From assembly GCF_012489685.1 (NCBI RefSeq), contig NC_080043.1, positions 1,490,501-1,554,500 on the forward strand: a stretch of DNA of 64,000 bases, read 5' to 3'. The DNA is from Lotus japonicus. Lineage: Eukaryota; Streptophyta; Magnoliopsida; Fabales; Fabaceae. Below, one piece after another: positions 41,457 through 54,500 of this stretch. Every line of letters starts with the position of its first letter. Within the stretch, counting starts at the first letter, position 1. The position numbers and the translations under genes are program-made. The notes beneath the pieces were generated by a model, which saw only the letters and a list, made by a program, of their open reading frames with translations, was not told the origin of the DNA and made no database searches.

Positions 41457-43080
41457 TTGGTGGAAGGAAATATCCCAAGAAGCGAACACAAGAGAAAAGT
41501 TATTATGCAATCTTCCTTACACTTTGTGGGAAAATTCGCTAACCTTCTATCCTAGTTCCCTGCTGGTTTTTCTGGTTATGTTTGCTGTTGTTGTAGGTTG
41601 GTGGAATCATCCCTGCTCTCCTGGGCCCTTTACTGTTGTGCACTGATGCTTCACCTTTCAGACTTGAAGCTTTCCTTGTCTTTGTCCTGCCGAGTTACTG
41701 TAGTTGTTGGTTGTGTTTTTATCTGTGTGTTTGTTGTTATTGTTTTTCTTTTGTTGTTTTCCTGCTCTTTTGTTTTTCTGGGCTCACTAGGGAGAGCCTT
41801 GTTCCCTAGCGTTTGTTTCATCAATAATATTTCCTTCATTTTCTATTTTTTTTCATAATCCTTTCTCTAGTTTCCACATGCTATTTACCATCCTAGACAT
41901 TATTATAAATATTAGTTTTAAACGTTTTGTATGGTTTTGTAATCAAACAGGTGGCCTCTTCAGGTGGTTCTCATTTTGTTAGTTGTGTCCTTTGAAAAAA
42001 ATTTGAAATGTTTAAAACTTAGTTGTTTTGGTAAACTGGGAAATGCAGAGTTTGACATTTGATTGGTTAAATATTTAGTTTTTTGCAAATGATTTTGTAG
42101 TATGTTTGAATGCATGTAGAAAGTTTGTGTTCAATTCGGTATATTTGTGGCAATAGTACACTTTTTCTCTACTCTGAGGGAAAATCTCTTGTAAAAGTCT
42201 CTTTTACACTTTGTTTGGTAGAATAGAAAGAGATAGAGAAGAGAGAGTAGAGAAGAGAGAAGTTGAGTAGAGAGAAATATGTGAAAAATATAGTAGATTT
42301 GTTGATTTTTTGGTATGATAGAGATGGAAGAGAGATGAGAGAAAGAATGAGGTGGATAATATAAAATAAAAAACTAAAAAATTTAATTTTTAGAAAAAAG
42401 ACTATGATGTCCAGCAAAAGAAAAAAAAATTACAACTTTCAATGGCCTTGGAGAGAGAGAAGACAAGGACAAAATAGGAAACATCATCCACATGCTATCT
42501 CTTCTCAAATTGGAGAGAGAAAAAAAAGGAGTGGGGCCCGCGTTAAAAAGCTCTCTCTTCACTAGAGATGTAGCTACCAAACAAGGGTGGTTTGTGCATC
42601 TCTTCTCTATCTCTCTCTCCCCTATCTCTCTCTTGCCAAACTCTCTTCAAACAAATATAGTGGGTCAATTACGCACATACCTCACCGGCCGAGGATACAG
42701 TTGTGCGAGATTTCTGGTTTGGATCATGGGTCAGGCTGTGGTAGTAGGCTGCTTGTTTCTCTTTAGTGGTTGATCTGGGTCCAATTCAGTTTGAATAATA
42801 GTTTGTTTACACACCTTTTTCCACGTCCACCTTCATCAAATAGGAAGAAAATAGAGAAAAATGAGTGATGTGATAGATGATATTATAGAAAAATGTAGAG
42901 AAAGATAGGATGAAAAAAGAGTGAAAATGAGATGGAATAAGTAATTGAAGGTTTTATTAGGCATATTTAGTCACACATGTCAAGATCCTAAGTAACCATA
43001 CTCGATGACAATAGGAGAAAGGTTATCTCAAGTTGGGCTAAGTTATTGGGCTTTGAATTCAGAGGTAGCTTGTTTGGGGA
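41457..43080. other. 3' flank of F-box gene D; repeats, no gene
   Basis: 41590-41870 repeats the T/G-rich tail seen after genes A and B. 42190-42665 is a purine-rich then pyrimidine-rich block (GAGAGATAGAG / CTATCTCTCTCT) that could fold back and begins with CACTTTGTTTGG, possibly a degenerate MITE. 42735-42960 repeats 8113-8330. No credible ORF. Confidence 0.45.
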
Positions 43081-44262
43081 TATCACACATATAAAAGATT
43101 TCGAAAAGAAATTTGAATTCCAATATTTTAGTTATAAAAGATTTTGATACTAACCGTTTAAAAATTTATGATTGGATAACAATTAATATTTATAATCCAG
43201 TAATACATAATCCATTGATTTTATGCAAGCAGGATGATAACATTTATTTATTATAATTTAAAATAAAAAATTGAGATTAGTTGAAATAAATAATATCATT
43301 ATTATAGTTTCAAAAAATTAATATCATAGTATCGTATCTTATACTATAATTGCTGCCTTATGGCTTCTCTCTTTGAAACTATACAAAACATCAATCCTTA
43401 GAAGGATGCGAGTCTCATAGCCAGAGTCATTACACTTTGGTCTATTCCGGGTTGTAAGAATTCTAATGTCCCATATATTCCGTAGATGGTTCTGCTTGAT
43501 GCAAACGTTGATTTTACTCTTTTTTATTCAAACCGAATCTCCAAACATCTCTTCACAATTCAGAAGTTAGTAGAGAATTAGAAGAAAAAAGTTGAAGAAA
43601 GAATGATAATTTATAATTTAAGTAATACTCTATTTTAAAAGAAAATATTTTATCGAATAATAATAATAATAACAATTTATAAAATATTTCATTGGAAAAT
43701 AAATAAGATAACTTTTTTCTTTCTTAAAATCTCATCTCTTATTTGGTCAAATTTGTATATATAAAAATATTTGATTGATTTTTTTTATCTTATTTAGATA
43801 AAAAAATTATTCTTCATGATCATATATTTTTTTATCAAGGCTTATTTACCACAATCAAGACAGGGCTTTCTGTAATTAGGATTGTATAAACATGATTCAC
43901 ACAAGGATTTCTTGATTGGATAGAGATTGAGCAAGTTTGAAACTAAATAATCCCCGAAGCATAGATCATTAGAACCACATGGAGATTTTCAAGTTTCAAA
44001 AAAAAAATTTAACGTCTTCAATCTTCATGATCATATTTGATCAATTCTTAAAATTTAAAAATAAAGATAACTTGAAATTAATCATTTATTTCCTTTAAAT
44101 TTTGATTTATTAAAAACAATGAAGAATAATTGAGGAGCTAACAAATTTATTTAAACCCTACATAATAAGATGAGAGACTATATTCTCAACCCTAATCCTT
44201 ATTTCTCTTCATGCAATTTAACGGCACTCACCTCACGTGAGAAAGAAAGAAGGAAGAAAAGG
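43081..44262. other. Upstream region of F-box gene E
   Basis: AT-rich and non-coding. 43140-43330 is homologous to 4690-4840 and 39600-39790, so gene E shares its far-upstream flank with units 1 and 3. A TATA-like TTATTTAAACCC lies near 44147. Confidence 0.5.
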
Positions 44263-45465
44263 ATGGAGAACTTCACTCTGCCCCAGGAGTTGGTGCTGGA
44301 GATTATGTTGAGGTTGCCGGTTAGATCTCTTGTGCGTTTCAAATGCGTGTGTAAGTCATGGCTCTCCCTAATATCCGATCCTGAATTCGGTAAATCTCAT
44401 TTTGACCTAGCTGCTGCACCCACTCATCGCCTTCTTCAAACATATAGTACTGGTTCTCAAATCATATCCCTGGCTTTTGAGGAATCACTTACCGACAACT
44501 CTGCTATTGTGCATCTCGAATTTCCGCCAACACCACCACAAAGAGATCCTCGTTATACTATAATTCACGTCCCTCACCTCTCTAAGCATGGTCTTCAACC
44601 TGTTGGTTATTGTAGAGGGATCATGCTCTTAGCCAATAGGCACAGTGATTTTGTTATATGGAATCCATCAACTGGTATTCATAGGCAAATATCACTCTCT
44701 TATAATGAGCTCGATCCATCTCTCCCAAATTATACAAAATATAGTAACAGTGAAGGAGTGTTTGTACTTAATATTCTGCATGGTTTTGGGTATGATGAAT
44801 CAACTGATGACTACTTGCTAGTTCTTATACGACAATCATATTCGTGTAAGTACATTGCAAAGATGTTTTCTGCCGTGGTTAAGAATCTGCATCCTAGAAT
44901 TCAGGTTTTCTCATTGAAAACCAATGCGCCCTCCTTTATTTACGACCTTGATTTTAAATATGAGGCTGCTTTTAATACCGGGTTGTTCTTGAATCAGTCT
45001 CTTCATTGGTTGGTTGAATCTAAGGCTTCTGGGCTTCCATTGGTTATTGCCTTTGATTTGATAGATAGAAGTTTATCAGAGATTCCTCTATCACTTGATT
45101 GTGCCGTATTGTATCTGTCTGAGGCTTATAGAGATCGTTGTCATCTCATGGTACTAGGAGGATGTCTCAGTCTCCATTACTACGGTAGAAGAGATGTTGC
45201 TGATGAGATATGGGTCATGAAAGAATATAAAGTGTCCTCTTCTTGGATGAAATCTTCTTTTGTTCTGCCGCGTAACATTAAGAACCGAGTTTCGCCCATA
45301 TGCTTTACTAAAGATGGTGCACTTGTTGCATCAAGTGTCGATGGAACATTAGTGAAATTGAATGAGAAGGGAGAAGTGTTGGAGCAACACAGAGATGGGC
45401 TGAACAACAATTATTTTCCGAAATATCATTATATCTATAGAGAGAGTTTGCTACCACTCCCTTAG
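44263..45465 (+). CDS. F-box/FBA protein E, apparently intact
   Basis: 400 aa from the ATG at 44263 (MENFTLPQELVLEI). An upstream in-frame ATG at 44170 would add 31 residues, but all paralogs begin MEN. F-box about residues 4-48, FBA domain with [41 protein letters not shown] and [10 protein letters not shown], and end SLLPLP. It represents a second subfamily with longer FBA loops, closest to gene C, whose deletion it defines. A likely SCF substrate receptor; target unknown. Single exon, no lesions seen. Confidence 0.9.
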   Translation: MENFTLPQELVLEIMLRLPVRSLVRFKCVCKSWLSLISDPEFGKSHFDLAAAPTHRLLQTYSTGSQIISLAFEESLTDNSAIVHLEFPPTPPQRDPRYTIIHVPHLSKHGLQPVGYCRGIMLLANRHSDFVIWNPSTGIHRQISLSYNELDPSLPNYTKYSNSEGVFVLNILHGFGYDESTDDYLLVLIRQSYSCKYIAKMFSAVVKNLHPRIQVFSLKTNAPSFIYDLDFKYEAAFNTGLFLNQSLHWLVESKASGLPLVIAFDLIDRSLSEIPLSLDCAVLYLSEAYRDRCHLMVLGGCLSLHYYGRRDVADEIWVMKEYKVSSSWMKSSFVLPRNIKNRVSPICFTKDGALVASSVDGTLVKLNEKGEVLEQHRDGLNNNYFPKYHYIYRESLLPLP

Positions 45466-46732
45466 TGAAAGGAAATATCCCAAGAAGCAAAATGTAAGAG
45501 AAAAGTTATTATGCAATCTCCCCTAATTTTCTTAAGCTTTCTTTCAGATTTGAACTTTTTGTATGGTTTTGTAATCACACGGCACAGGTGGCCTGTTCAT
45601 TGGTACAAGGAATAGAAGTTGCGATATTTATTTAACTTATTGAATGCCTTTTCACATCGGTTCTCATTTTGTTAGTTGTGTCCTTTGACAAAAAAATTGA
45701 AATGTTCAACATTTAGGTGAATTAATATGCAGATTATACTCTTGTTTAAGTATGGATCGCTCTGCAAATTACTCTTTGCAGAACTATCTTGTCCTCAGTC
45801 TCTTTTCCTGTTGCATCTTTTGGCCTTAGTCTTCTTTTATTTTGAAATTGATTGTAAATGTAGGTTCCTAATTTCAGTTAAACTCTTGTGGAAGTTGATG
45901 GAACAAGTTGATCTTATACCTCCAAGCATCCAACATTCTACATGACACTGGCCGCGTCATTAGCTGCGCACTAGGGAGCAACATCCATGGCTGCATTTCA
46001 AGTCTGTCTGCAAAATTTGTTAGCAGTGTCTCTTCTTGCTGATGGTCTTGCTGTTGCAGGACATAAAAGATATGATTGCAATGTCAATTAAACACCTTGT
46101 TGTGTTGATTCATGATGGTTTCATGGGATTGTTAATTACTTGTTGGTTTCACATTAGAAATTATCACACTATGCTGAACTCACAGCTTGATGTCTAGAAA
46201 ACAACATGCTGTATCACATTTTCTTTATCATTGTATGAGATTTACATATTATTATATGCAAGTTGCTTAAGCAGAGAGCTTTCTTCTAACCATGTGCTTT
46301 GTATATAATATTGAAAGAAGGAGAGGAAAATCCTGAAAATTATTTCCAACAGCTTCATGCTCTCTTACTTTAACTCTTTTCTTGATTTCCTTCATTGAGT
46401 TTAACTCATTCTGCTAATAGAGGAAAATCTAACTTGAAGGAGAGAAATTATTTTGTCATATAACCATACGTTAGTAGTAACACAAATCATTAGACCATAA
46501 TTAATTTCTCACTGAGAAAAAACAACAATAAAAGAAAACAAAAAATTAAAATAAAAAATACCTATGATAAATCGTACCTACATGTAAAGGAAATCATTCC
46601 TGCAAATGTCAATGAGCATAAGAAGCACAAGAAATGTGAGTAACAAAGCAGTAACATACGGCTAAGATTGAAAGGCACGGATGACCAAGATTTAATCATA
46701 ACTAATCACATTAAGATTTACTGAATTCAATT
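45466..46732. other. Intergenic, no gene recognised
   Basis: Starts with the 3' UTR-like sequence typical of the F-box genes (GAAATATCCCAAGAAGC). The short frames here (for example 45727-45945) lack motif support. Ordinary AT-rich sequence. Confidence 0.5.
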
Positions 46733-47026
46733 CAGTGGCGGATCTAGGACCCCGGGGTCAGGGGGTTCAAAATTTTTAAATGAACACATCGATAAAAATA
46801 TAATTAAAAACAACTTTAATATGTTTATACATCAGAAAGTATACAAGTCATAGTTGATACAAATAAGTAGGTTTTTGGTGCAAATAGGTGCAAAACTTAG
46901 TCTACTAGTATAATTTAAAATTTTCAGGGGGTTCAAAAAAAATTATATAGGGAAATAAGGGCAATTTTTTTTTTGTTCAGGGGGTTCAGTTGAACCCCCT
47001 CTGAACTCAAGGTAGATCCACCCCTG
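46733..47026. mobile_element. hAT-like MITE, 294 bp
   Basis: Imperfect terminal inverted repeats CAGTGGCGGATCTAG / GTAGATCCACCCCTG, with GGGGGTTCA repeats just inside both ends. Flanks ATTCAATT and ACTGAATT are 8 bp long and match at 6 of 8, consistent with an aged hAT target duplication. Non-coding. Confidence 0.65.
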
Positions 47027-47189
47027 ACTGAATTACTCATAGTGAGAATCTAGTTCATGTACAATGATATATAGAAGTATAAAATCTCCCTTAAGGCTGC
47101 AAAAACTTGCCCTTTATATAATATATATAGATAGATTACAGCATATAGAAACAATGTGCACACTATGAAGCCGTGATTGCTTATGTTTC

Positions 47190-47304
47190 TGGTGCGGTAG
47201 GGTGGTGGTGAATCCATTAATGAATTTTTGGTTTGATCCCTCTCTCTCTCTTTAACTCCTCATAAGAGATTCATCAATGGATTCACCACCAACGTACGGC
47301 ACCA
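47190..47304. other. Long imperfect hairpin (~38-bp arms)
   Basis: The left arm 47190-47227 and right arm 47267-47304 are inverted copies. The core GGTGGTGAATCCATTAATGA pairs with its near-perfect complement, and the whole arm has about five mismatches. The ~40-nt loop contains a CT microsatellite. It could be a small foldback element or a miRNA-like precursor; no expression evidence is available here. Confidence 0.5.
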
Positions 47305-47776
47305 TTAAAAATAAGATAAGGACATGTACGCCCGTAAACTTGACTTCATTGTCAAAATATCTTTCACATTCAAAGATAAAATTCATCTCTGGGAAATAGA
47401 CATATTTATATTAATCTAATGCATGATGCAACAATATATAATCAATTTGTTTGTTTCCATGAGAATCTATTGAATGCTTGAAAGATTACAATTAGGAAAG
47501 GGCTGAATTTTTACAACTGAATACACCTGTATGTTAGATAGCTTTATATAAAGGTATCACAGGAAGGTGCTATCTGAAATCAAGGGATTTAAGAGATGAT
47601 TGCAAGAAATTAGGGATTTGTTAGTACGATTCATAAGGAGAATTTGGAAGAATTCATAATGTTATAACCAGTTTTTTAATTGGTTTCGATTAATCAAAGG
47701 TTCAATTGTTCAAAGATGAATGTTAATAGAAGGATCTATTAACATATAAAGTTAGCTTATTAGAAAAATGTAATAT

Positions 47777-48030
47777 AACAATGGAGAAGTGCTGGAGCAT
47801 CATACATATGGGTTCAAGAACAATAAATTTCCAAAACATCTTTTTATGTATAGAGAGAGTTTACTACCACTTCCTTAGTGGAAGAAAATTTCCCAAGAAA
47901 CAAGTGAAGACTTATTCTATATCCCATTCATCTTGCTTACCACATGCTAGCCAGAGGAGAATACTATGCAAAGATTCCTAATGTTCTTTTTTTTTTTTTT
48001 TTACAATAACTCCTAATGTTTCTGAGGTAT
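47777..48030 (+). pseudogene. F-box 3' remnant (gene C subfamily)
   Basis: 47780-47880 encodes a degraded C-terminus (NNGEVLEHH..., FPKHLFMYRESLLPLP) and stop. The following 3' flank (CCCATTCATCTTGCTTACCACATGCT, AAAGATTCCTAATG, T-run) matches that of gene C at 17810-18030. No F-box or 5' portion remains. Confidence 0.7.
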
Positions 48031-49599
48031 TTGCTCTATATATGAATAATCTAATGTCTTATAGTTTTCAAATGTTATAATTCCTGAGGTATTTGCTTTG
48101 AGGTATAAGGTAATAAGCATGTTGGTTATCCATATGCATTAGCTCACTTAACTCATCAAAGGCTTCAGAAATATCAGAGTTTTTGTACAAATCAGTAAAA
48201 CCAACCCCCAAACTAAGTTCTTGTGCTATAGATAAGAATTTTGCATAAAATGAATAAGAAGTCAGATTATATTCTGATGTGTTTCCTCAATGGGTTCAGC
48301 TCCACCATTCCATGACTTCCTCAATCAACATATGCATGCATTTTTCAAGTCCAACAAGTTTGAGCAATATAATTAACTAGTCTTTTAGTGCCAACCTATC
48401 TCCTCTATAAATATTAAATAGCTTAATTTTTTATGAGGAGATTAATGAAATGTATGGTTCAATCACTACTTTGAAAACAGAAAAACATAGCTTTTTTTTT
48501 CAACTCTAATAATCATTGATAATAGCTTCGTTTTCTCACCTTCCTGGGTCAGGCTTGATATTTGCTATTTTCTCTCTACAACTTAGTTAGCCGTGGATCC
48601 AAAATAATAACCAGTCATGTTTAGGCTTCATAGTGCATACCATCCTAAATTATATTTTGAAAATATTAAATACTTGTTTGGAAATTCTTCTACAATTGAT
48701 TCTAAAATCAAAATCAATTCTACAAAGATGCTGCTTCTGAGTGTCTGAATGGATTCTGCGAAAAAATAAGTGGATCCAAGCATGCTATAACAGGGTAGTA
48801 AAATTAGATTAGGACTATAACCATAACGTGATCAAACTCCTTGGCACCTTGCTGAGAAAGCCAAGGTTTCCCTCACAGTCATTACACCAATATGAACATC
48901 ATGTTCACTGATATATGCAGCAGTTCTCTGAGGGACAAACTCGTTCATTTTTCTTGCTAGCTAAGTAATATATGATGATATTGATATTTAAGGGAAATTT
49001 TATGCACCTGAAGAGTTTAATCAAGTTTTGCTTCCCACAAGAGCCTCAGCCTCAATATTCAAGTGCTCATATCGATTTTGGGGAGATGCTTTTATTCCTA
49101 ATGCTTATGCTAATCTGCACTTTCCAGTGAAAGTTAAAAAGAATGTAGACACTAGACAACAACTTTCTTAGTTTATGTTGGATGAATTTCACAACTCTGT
49201 TATTTTTAATAAGGCTTCCTGTTGGTTTATTTCATTCTTGGATTGGATTATAACGAGGTTGAATCTTCTGGTTTGACTAGTAAACTTAACTTCAATGAGG
49301 TTAGTACTAAGTAAATGTCATCATCTAATCTATTCTCTTCTCAGATGTAACCAGCAATCAGCCTGTCTAAAACAAATTCAAATTTATGATGACTTACTTT
49401 ATTATACACCCTTCACATATTACATTATATGTTCATATAGTATAAACTAAATTAAATTTTAAAAAATGTCTTACTTGCCATAGGCTTTGAGAACGGAGAC
49501 CGGTGAAAGCTAAGAGGTTGGCGAACCTAGGTCGTCAATGACTATACACAGCTTTTCAACAAGTATTTATTATTTACTGCTAGATAAATTCGTCTGAAA
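48031..49599. other. Intergenic, nothing recognised
   Basis: No ORF, RNA gene or clear repeat boundary seen. Moderately AT-rich sequence. Confidence 0.5.
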
Positions 49600-49887
49600 T
49601 CTGGCGATCAATTGTCGCGCCAAATTTTTTTTTTGAATTCAATCAAAAAAATAAAATAAAAAACTGTCGGTAATAACGCGTCAAAATTCCCCGCCAAATT
49701 ATCAACTGTTTTGGTCGTTCATAATGGGCGTGCTAATTTTTCCCGCCAAATTACTGACGGTTTATGCATTTTAGTTTCTTTTTTATTATTTATTTGTGAA
49801 AATTCTTTTCCAACGGATTAGCCATCAATAATGGAGTTTCTTACTGACGGTTTTTTGCCATAAGTAAATCACCATATTCTTGCAGTG
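49600..49887 (-). mobile_element. CACTA-type transposon end (fragment)
   Basis: The right end read on the minus strand is CACTGCAAGAATATGG, close to the plant En/Spm terminus CACTACAAGAA. It is followed by subterminal repeats of the type CCGTCAGTAA and GGCGGGAAAA (copies near 49655, 49755 and 49840). The other terminus is not found, so this is probably a truncated copy. Confidence 0.5.
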
Positions 49888-50888
49888 TAAGAACCAAAAT
49901 TGTCGTAACGTCTCACTCCGACTTCCAAAGTTTCTTCTCTAGCCTCTTACGCATCTCCTATACTTCTCACCAAGTCTCTTTAAGTGTCTCTCTTAGTTTC
50001 TCCTAGTTCTGGTCCATTTTCCACTAAAAAACAACATTGCAACAAATCAGATCACTGAGCTGGTTTTCCTTGGCTCTCATCGCCCTGGCGCTGAGCGGCC
50101 CATGTGCCATGTCCTGAGCGCCCCTTAGTTGCATGGTACTGGATCCTTGTGAGGAGAAAAGGGGCTGAGCGCCCAACCACCCCAATATCTCAATTTTCAC
50201 TTCAAAACTTGGATTTCCTTCAACCTTTTCCCTACGATCTAAAAAGCAGAATATCAGATATTAGCTATGGTTTTAAAATATATTTTTTTGAAACTGTTTT
50301 TCACTCTTTGAAATCTTACATTTTATTTCATAGCAAAAATTGAAATGTCTCCATTCCTATAGATAAAAAAAATCAATGAAAAATTCCTAATTTTTTATAT
50401 GCCTATAATAATAATTGTTACTAATATTTATCTGATGGTGTCTTCAAATGATAGCTAAGTGATAAGAGTTGATGAACATATGAGTTGACCGGTTAAGAAT
50501 GAGAGATCCAAGGATCAATCCTAACTCTGAAGGACTATAGTTTACCTTTGCGACCGATGTATCAACATGGCTATGATTTCTTTTTTGTTTCTTTCTTAAT
50601 TTTAAACGAGATTCACGATGGCAAAATGACCCCACCAACACATATGATACGATTGAAGCTTAGCTTTCATGTCCCGTGAAGATTCTCAACCGTTGATCAA
50701 ACGTTATTCTCATGGCATCACATCTTCTGATTTTAACGTTTCTTCTCTCTTTCTTTTCTCACACACTCACTCTCAGGCTCAGCTTCAGCTAGCTAGATAT
50801 ACATACTACTACGTGTTAACCATTGCTGACGTTTTATTTATTTTTTAATTTTTTATTTAAAGTTTAAACCTTTCTTTCATTTTTCTCT
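49888..50888. other. Intergenic; LTR-like scrap and SINE-like copy
   Basis: 50050-50180 carries GAGCTGG / GCTGAGCGCCC repeats resembling the internal repeats of the solo LTR at 519-1899, so it may be a scrap of a related LTR. 50449-50600 looks like a SINE (GATAGCTAAGTGATAAGAG as A box, GGATCAATCC near the B box) in + orientation. A CT-rich leader of the next gene begins near 50740. Confidence 0.4.
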
Positions 50889-51501
50889 CTCTTTCTTTTG
50901 CGAAAATGGAAAATCTCCACAGTGAAGTTTCCGTGAACTGAATCAGGTGCATACTTTCTTCTCCACTCTCAAAATCTCAAACTTTTTCTAATGATATCAT
51001 TGAAGTTTGTGTCTTTTTGAGGTTTAGTTCGATTTATCTTTGGTTTTGGTTGTCAAATGTTTTTTTTCTTGTCTGAATGTGTCAGAGAGACCCTTTTGTT
51101 CTGAACACACTATTGTTACCTAATTGTTTGTCAGACTAGATTTTAGCTCTTAATATCATGTTTTACCTGCTTAATCTGTGAATTTCCATGCTGAATTCAA
51201 CTTTTTTTTGCATTAGATTCAAGTAGGAACAACAAGTCTTCATGTAATGATACTCAAGAATCAAAGCCTGCCTGCACTGTGAGATTTTAATGTATAGAGT
51301 TGTCTGTGTGTGGTTACCTAATCAGGATGGGAAGTTAATCCATTTCGAGGAGCGGTGCGAAGTTCTGCAAAGATCTTGGTTCATTTGTATATTGTAGCAG
51401 ATTTATGTGTGGTTAGGAATCAAATAAGGAGAAGGTGCAGGTTGTTAGAAACCTTGTTAGTATCAATCTATGCTGTATTGCCATCTAGTTTGGGAATTTA
51501 G

Positions 51502-54500
51502 ATGGATGTTACTTCTCTGAGTCCTAATAGCAACGCCCAAACCGACCAGCATCCTTTGCTGATGGAGCAGCCAGAAGCCCGTAGCGGCCGTCAGCATGTA
51601 ATTGACATTGCAAGGAATGATGAAGCTTTATCCACATCGTCGCATACCGATCAACACTCTGAATTGCATGTACCACAGGACGAGGAACAACCAGCTGGGG
51701 GTACCCAAGATTCGACTCATCAAACATTATCGTCTACTGCATCCAGATTAAACTCTAGAAATTCCTCTTCGTTCCGAAGAGGTGAGGGGTACGGTCATCA
51801 AAGAAGGAGTCCATTAAATTCTGGACTGTGGATTTCTGTTGAGCTTTTTGTCACTGTGAGTCAGATCATAGCATCTATTGTGGTTTTGTCATTGTCCAGG
51901 AATGAAAATCCCCAAGCCCCATTGTTTGCTTGGGTTGTGGGTTATGCAGCTGGTTGTGTTGCCACACTTCCTATTCTATTTTGGCGTTTTCGAAACCGTT
52001 ATCAAAGCACTGAACAACATACCTCTCAGCCATCTCAAGGATCTTCTGGAAGCAATCCTCCGGAGCGTACTTATACTTCCATCTATGTTTCTCATGAGGA
52101 GAATGGTCATGCTGCACAATCAGCAGCAAGAAACACTTTAATTCCCAGAGCCTTTACCTCTAGGTATTTTTTTAACCTTCACTTTTATTTCCTTGTCTTT
52201 TCTTTTTTTTTGGGGGGGGGGGGGGGAGGGGGTATTCACCTTTTGTTTTGATGAGTATTACATCTTTTCCCCTATTGATGTTATGATGTCCCTGATATTT
52301 TATATAGGATGCTGCATAACGAGGAAAAAGAATAATAGAAAATAAGTTTTCGTTATAGCAGGATGGATGATACATCTACATTATGGATGCGTTTCTTTTT
52401 GCCACCATTTTTCTTCTCGTATTCAAAACACTTTTATTTGCAGGTTTATTTGGTTTGTTTGTTGAACTTTTAAATATATTCGACCTTTTTTTTGGGATAA
52501 ATTTTTTATCTATAATTCTCAAATAATCGCTTCAGGTGTTATTTGTTAATTGTCCATGCTGTGCATGCTTTATTAGTACATTATATTTTCCCAGCAAATA
52601 ACCTTATTCTTACTCCATAAACATCATGGGTGGCAATGCCAATGGGATTGCCATTGAGCGGGGAAGTAAAATTGTCTTGATTAAAAGTGTCCAATATTTA
52701 ACTCCAAAGAAGTCATTTGAGTTCATTTGTTTATTTACATTCTGTTTTGGGGTAGAGTGGGGGGTTGTATATGGATGCAAGCAGTACAGAACCCTGGGAA
52801 GGGGTAGGAGACGGACAACCACATCATAAGTTTTCCACTCCCATGCCACTAATCACTTTTTTAGACAAGGCTCCCTACATGACCATTGGGCTAACATGGC
52901 CTCAATTAATGCATAATATTGAAATATTATCTTCATCTTCTCAATTTTTTTAATTAAAACTCAGGCTCATGTAGTATCCATAACATGTGGCAGTAGACAG
53001 TAGTGGTAAAAGTATTATTATGGTTCGTTTTTTTGCGATAAGGTATTAGATTTAAAACAGACTTTCAGTAGTGACATTTCTTTTCACCAATGATGGTATT
53101 ACCATGAATAGCATGTTTAGTTCCATGTTTGCAAGTGTCAGAATCAGTGTTATCAAATATCTGCCATGGCGGTTTGTTGCCTTTCCGCCATGGCCGATAT
53201 CCCGCCATTATTTGTCATGTATGGCGGGATTTTGGCTTTCCGCCATCCGCATTTAACAACACTGGTCAGAATTGACTTTTCATTATCAGAATCATTTATA
53301 GGTGTTTGGATGTTTCCTTTTGCAATTTATTCTAGGCTTCTAGCTCTAAAATTAATTTTGGGATAAAGCTATAAACCCTATCTTCTGCAGTGGACATTAT
53401 CAATTGTGGGATTTCATAGTTTGATTTGACTACATAAATGTATTCAAACATAAATCCTATCATAAATATATTCAAACATAAATCATTTCACCTTCAACTC
53501 ACTTTTACCAAATCAATTATATCCACAATCAATTATGACAATGCTAATCCAAAGTTCCAAATACACACAAGAATTATTATTGCACCAGTTAAAGTACAAG
53601 ACCTTGTTTCATGAAGTTATTGATGTTGAATTCCAGTCAGTACATAACCTTATCTAATTTTATATACGTTTGATAAATACACTGAGCAGAGGAACTTCTG
53701 GTTAAATTACTGGCTTGATTAAATATTTTGTGAGCTTCTTCTTGTTTTTGGTGAATAGGGGAGAAATGAAAACCTCTTGATGTTCAATCTGATTTTATCC
53801 TTGTTTATTCCAAAACTAGCACACTGAGCAGAAAAAATGTTTTGCTAAATTGCAGGCTCAATGGAATAGTAGACCATTTCAAGATGGCCTTGGATTGCTT
53901 CTTTGCAGTTTGGTTTGTTGTAGGAAATGTTTGGATCTTTGGAGGTCACACTTCTCCTTCTGATGCTCCCCAATTATATAGGTACCTGTCACACTGTTTT
54001 TGCACTACGTCTACCAGCATTTTAATTTCTCAAGCTTTTCAAATAATCTAGGCCTCATTGCTTGCAGGTTATGTATTGTGTTTCTTACCTTTAGCTGTAT
54101 CGGATATGCTATGCCATTTATACTGTGTGCAACTATTTGCTGCTGCCTTCCTTGCATAATTTCTGTTTTGGGCATTCGGGAGGATTTTTCTCAAAATAGA
54201 GGAGCAACTGTAGAATCTATTAATGCTCTTCCAATCTACAAGTTCAAATTGAAGAACTATCAAAATGTTGATGATCATGATAACATCAATGCAGCTATAG
54301 ATGAAGGTGGGATTTTAGCTGCCGGGACAGAAAAGGAGCGGATGATTTCCGGAGATGATGCTGTAAGTTTTATTGATGGCTATATTGTTTTGTAATTATA
54401 AACTGAAAATGTTAGCCTCAAGCCTATGCTTACACTCAACCAGAAGAGGAATGAATAATAAGTTATATATAAGGGCTTGTTTGACTTCTATCTTCATTCT

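Noticed and set aside
42190..42665. Possible 470-bp MITE with GAGATAGAG / CTCTATCTC ends
   Set aside because: Simple-sequence purine/pyrimidine tracts can mimic inverted repeats, and no convincing TSD or defined termini were found.
51524..51727. Minus-strand frame opposite exon 1 of the RING gene
   Set aside because: Shadow of a well-supported spliced gene.
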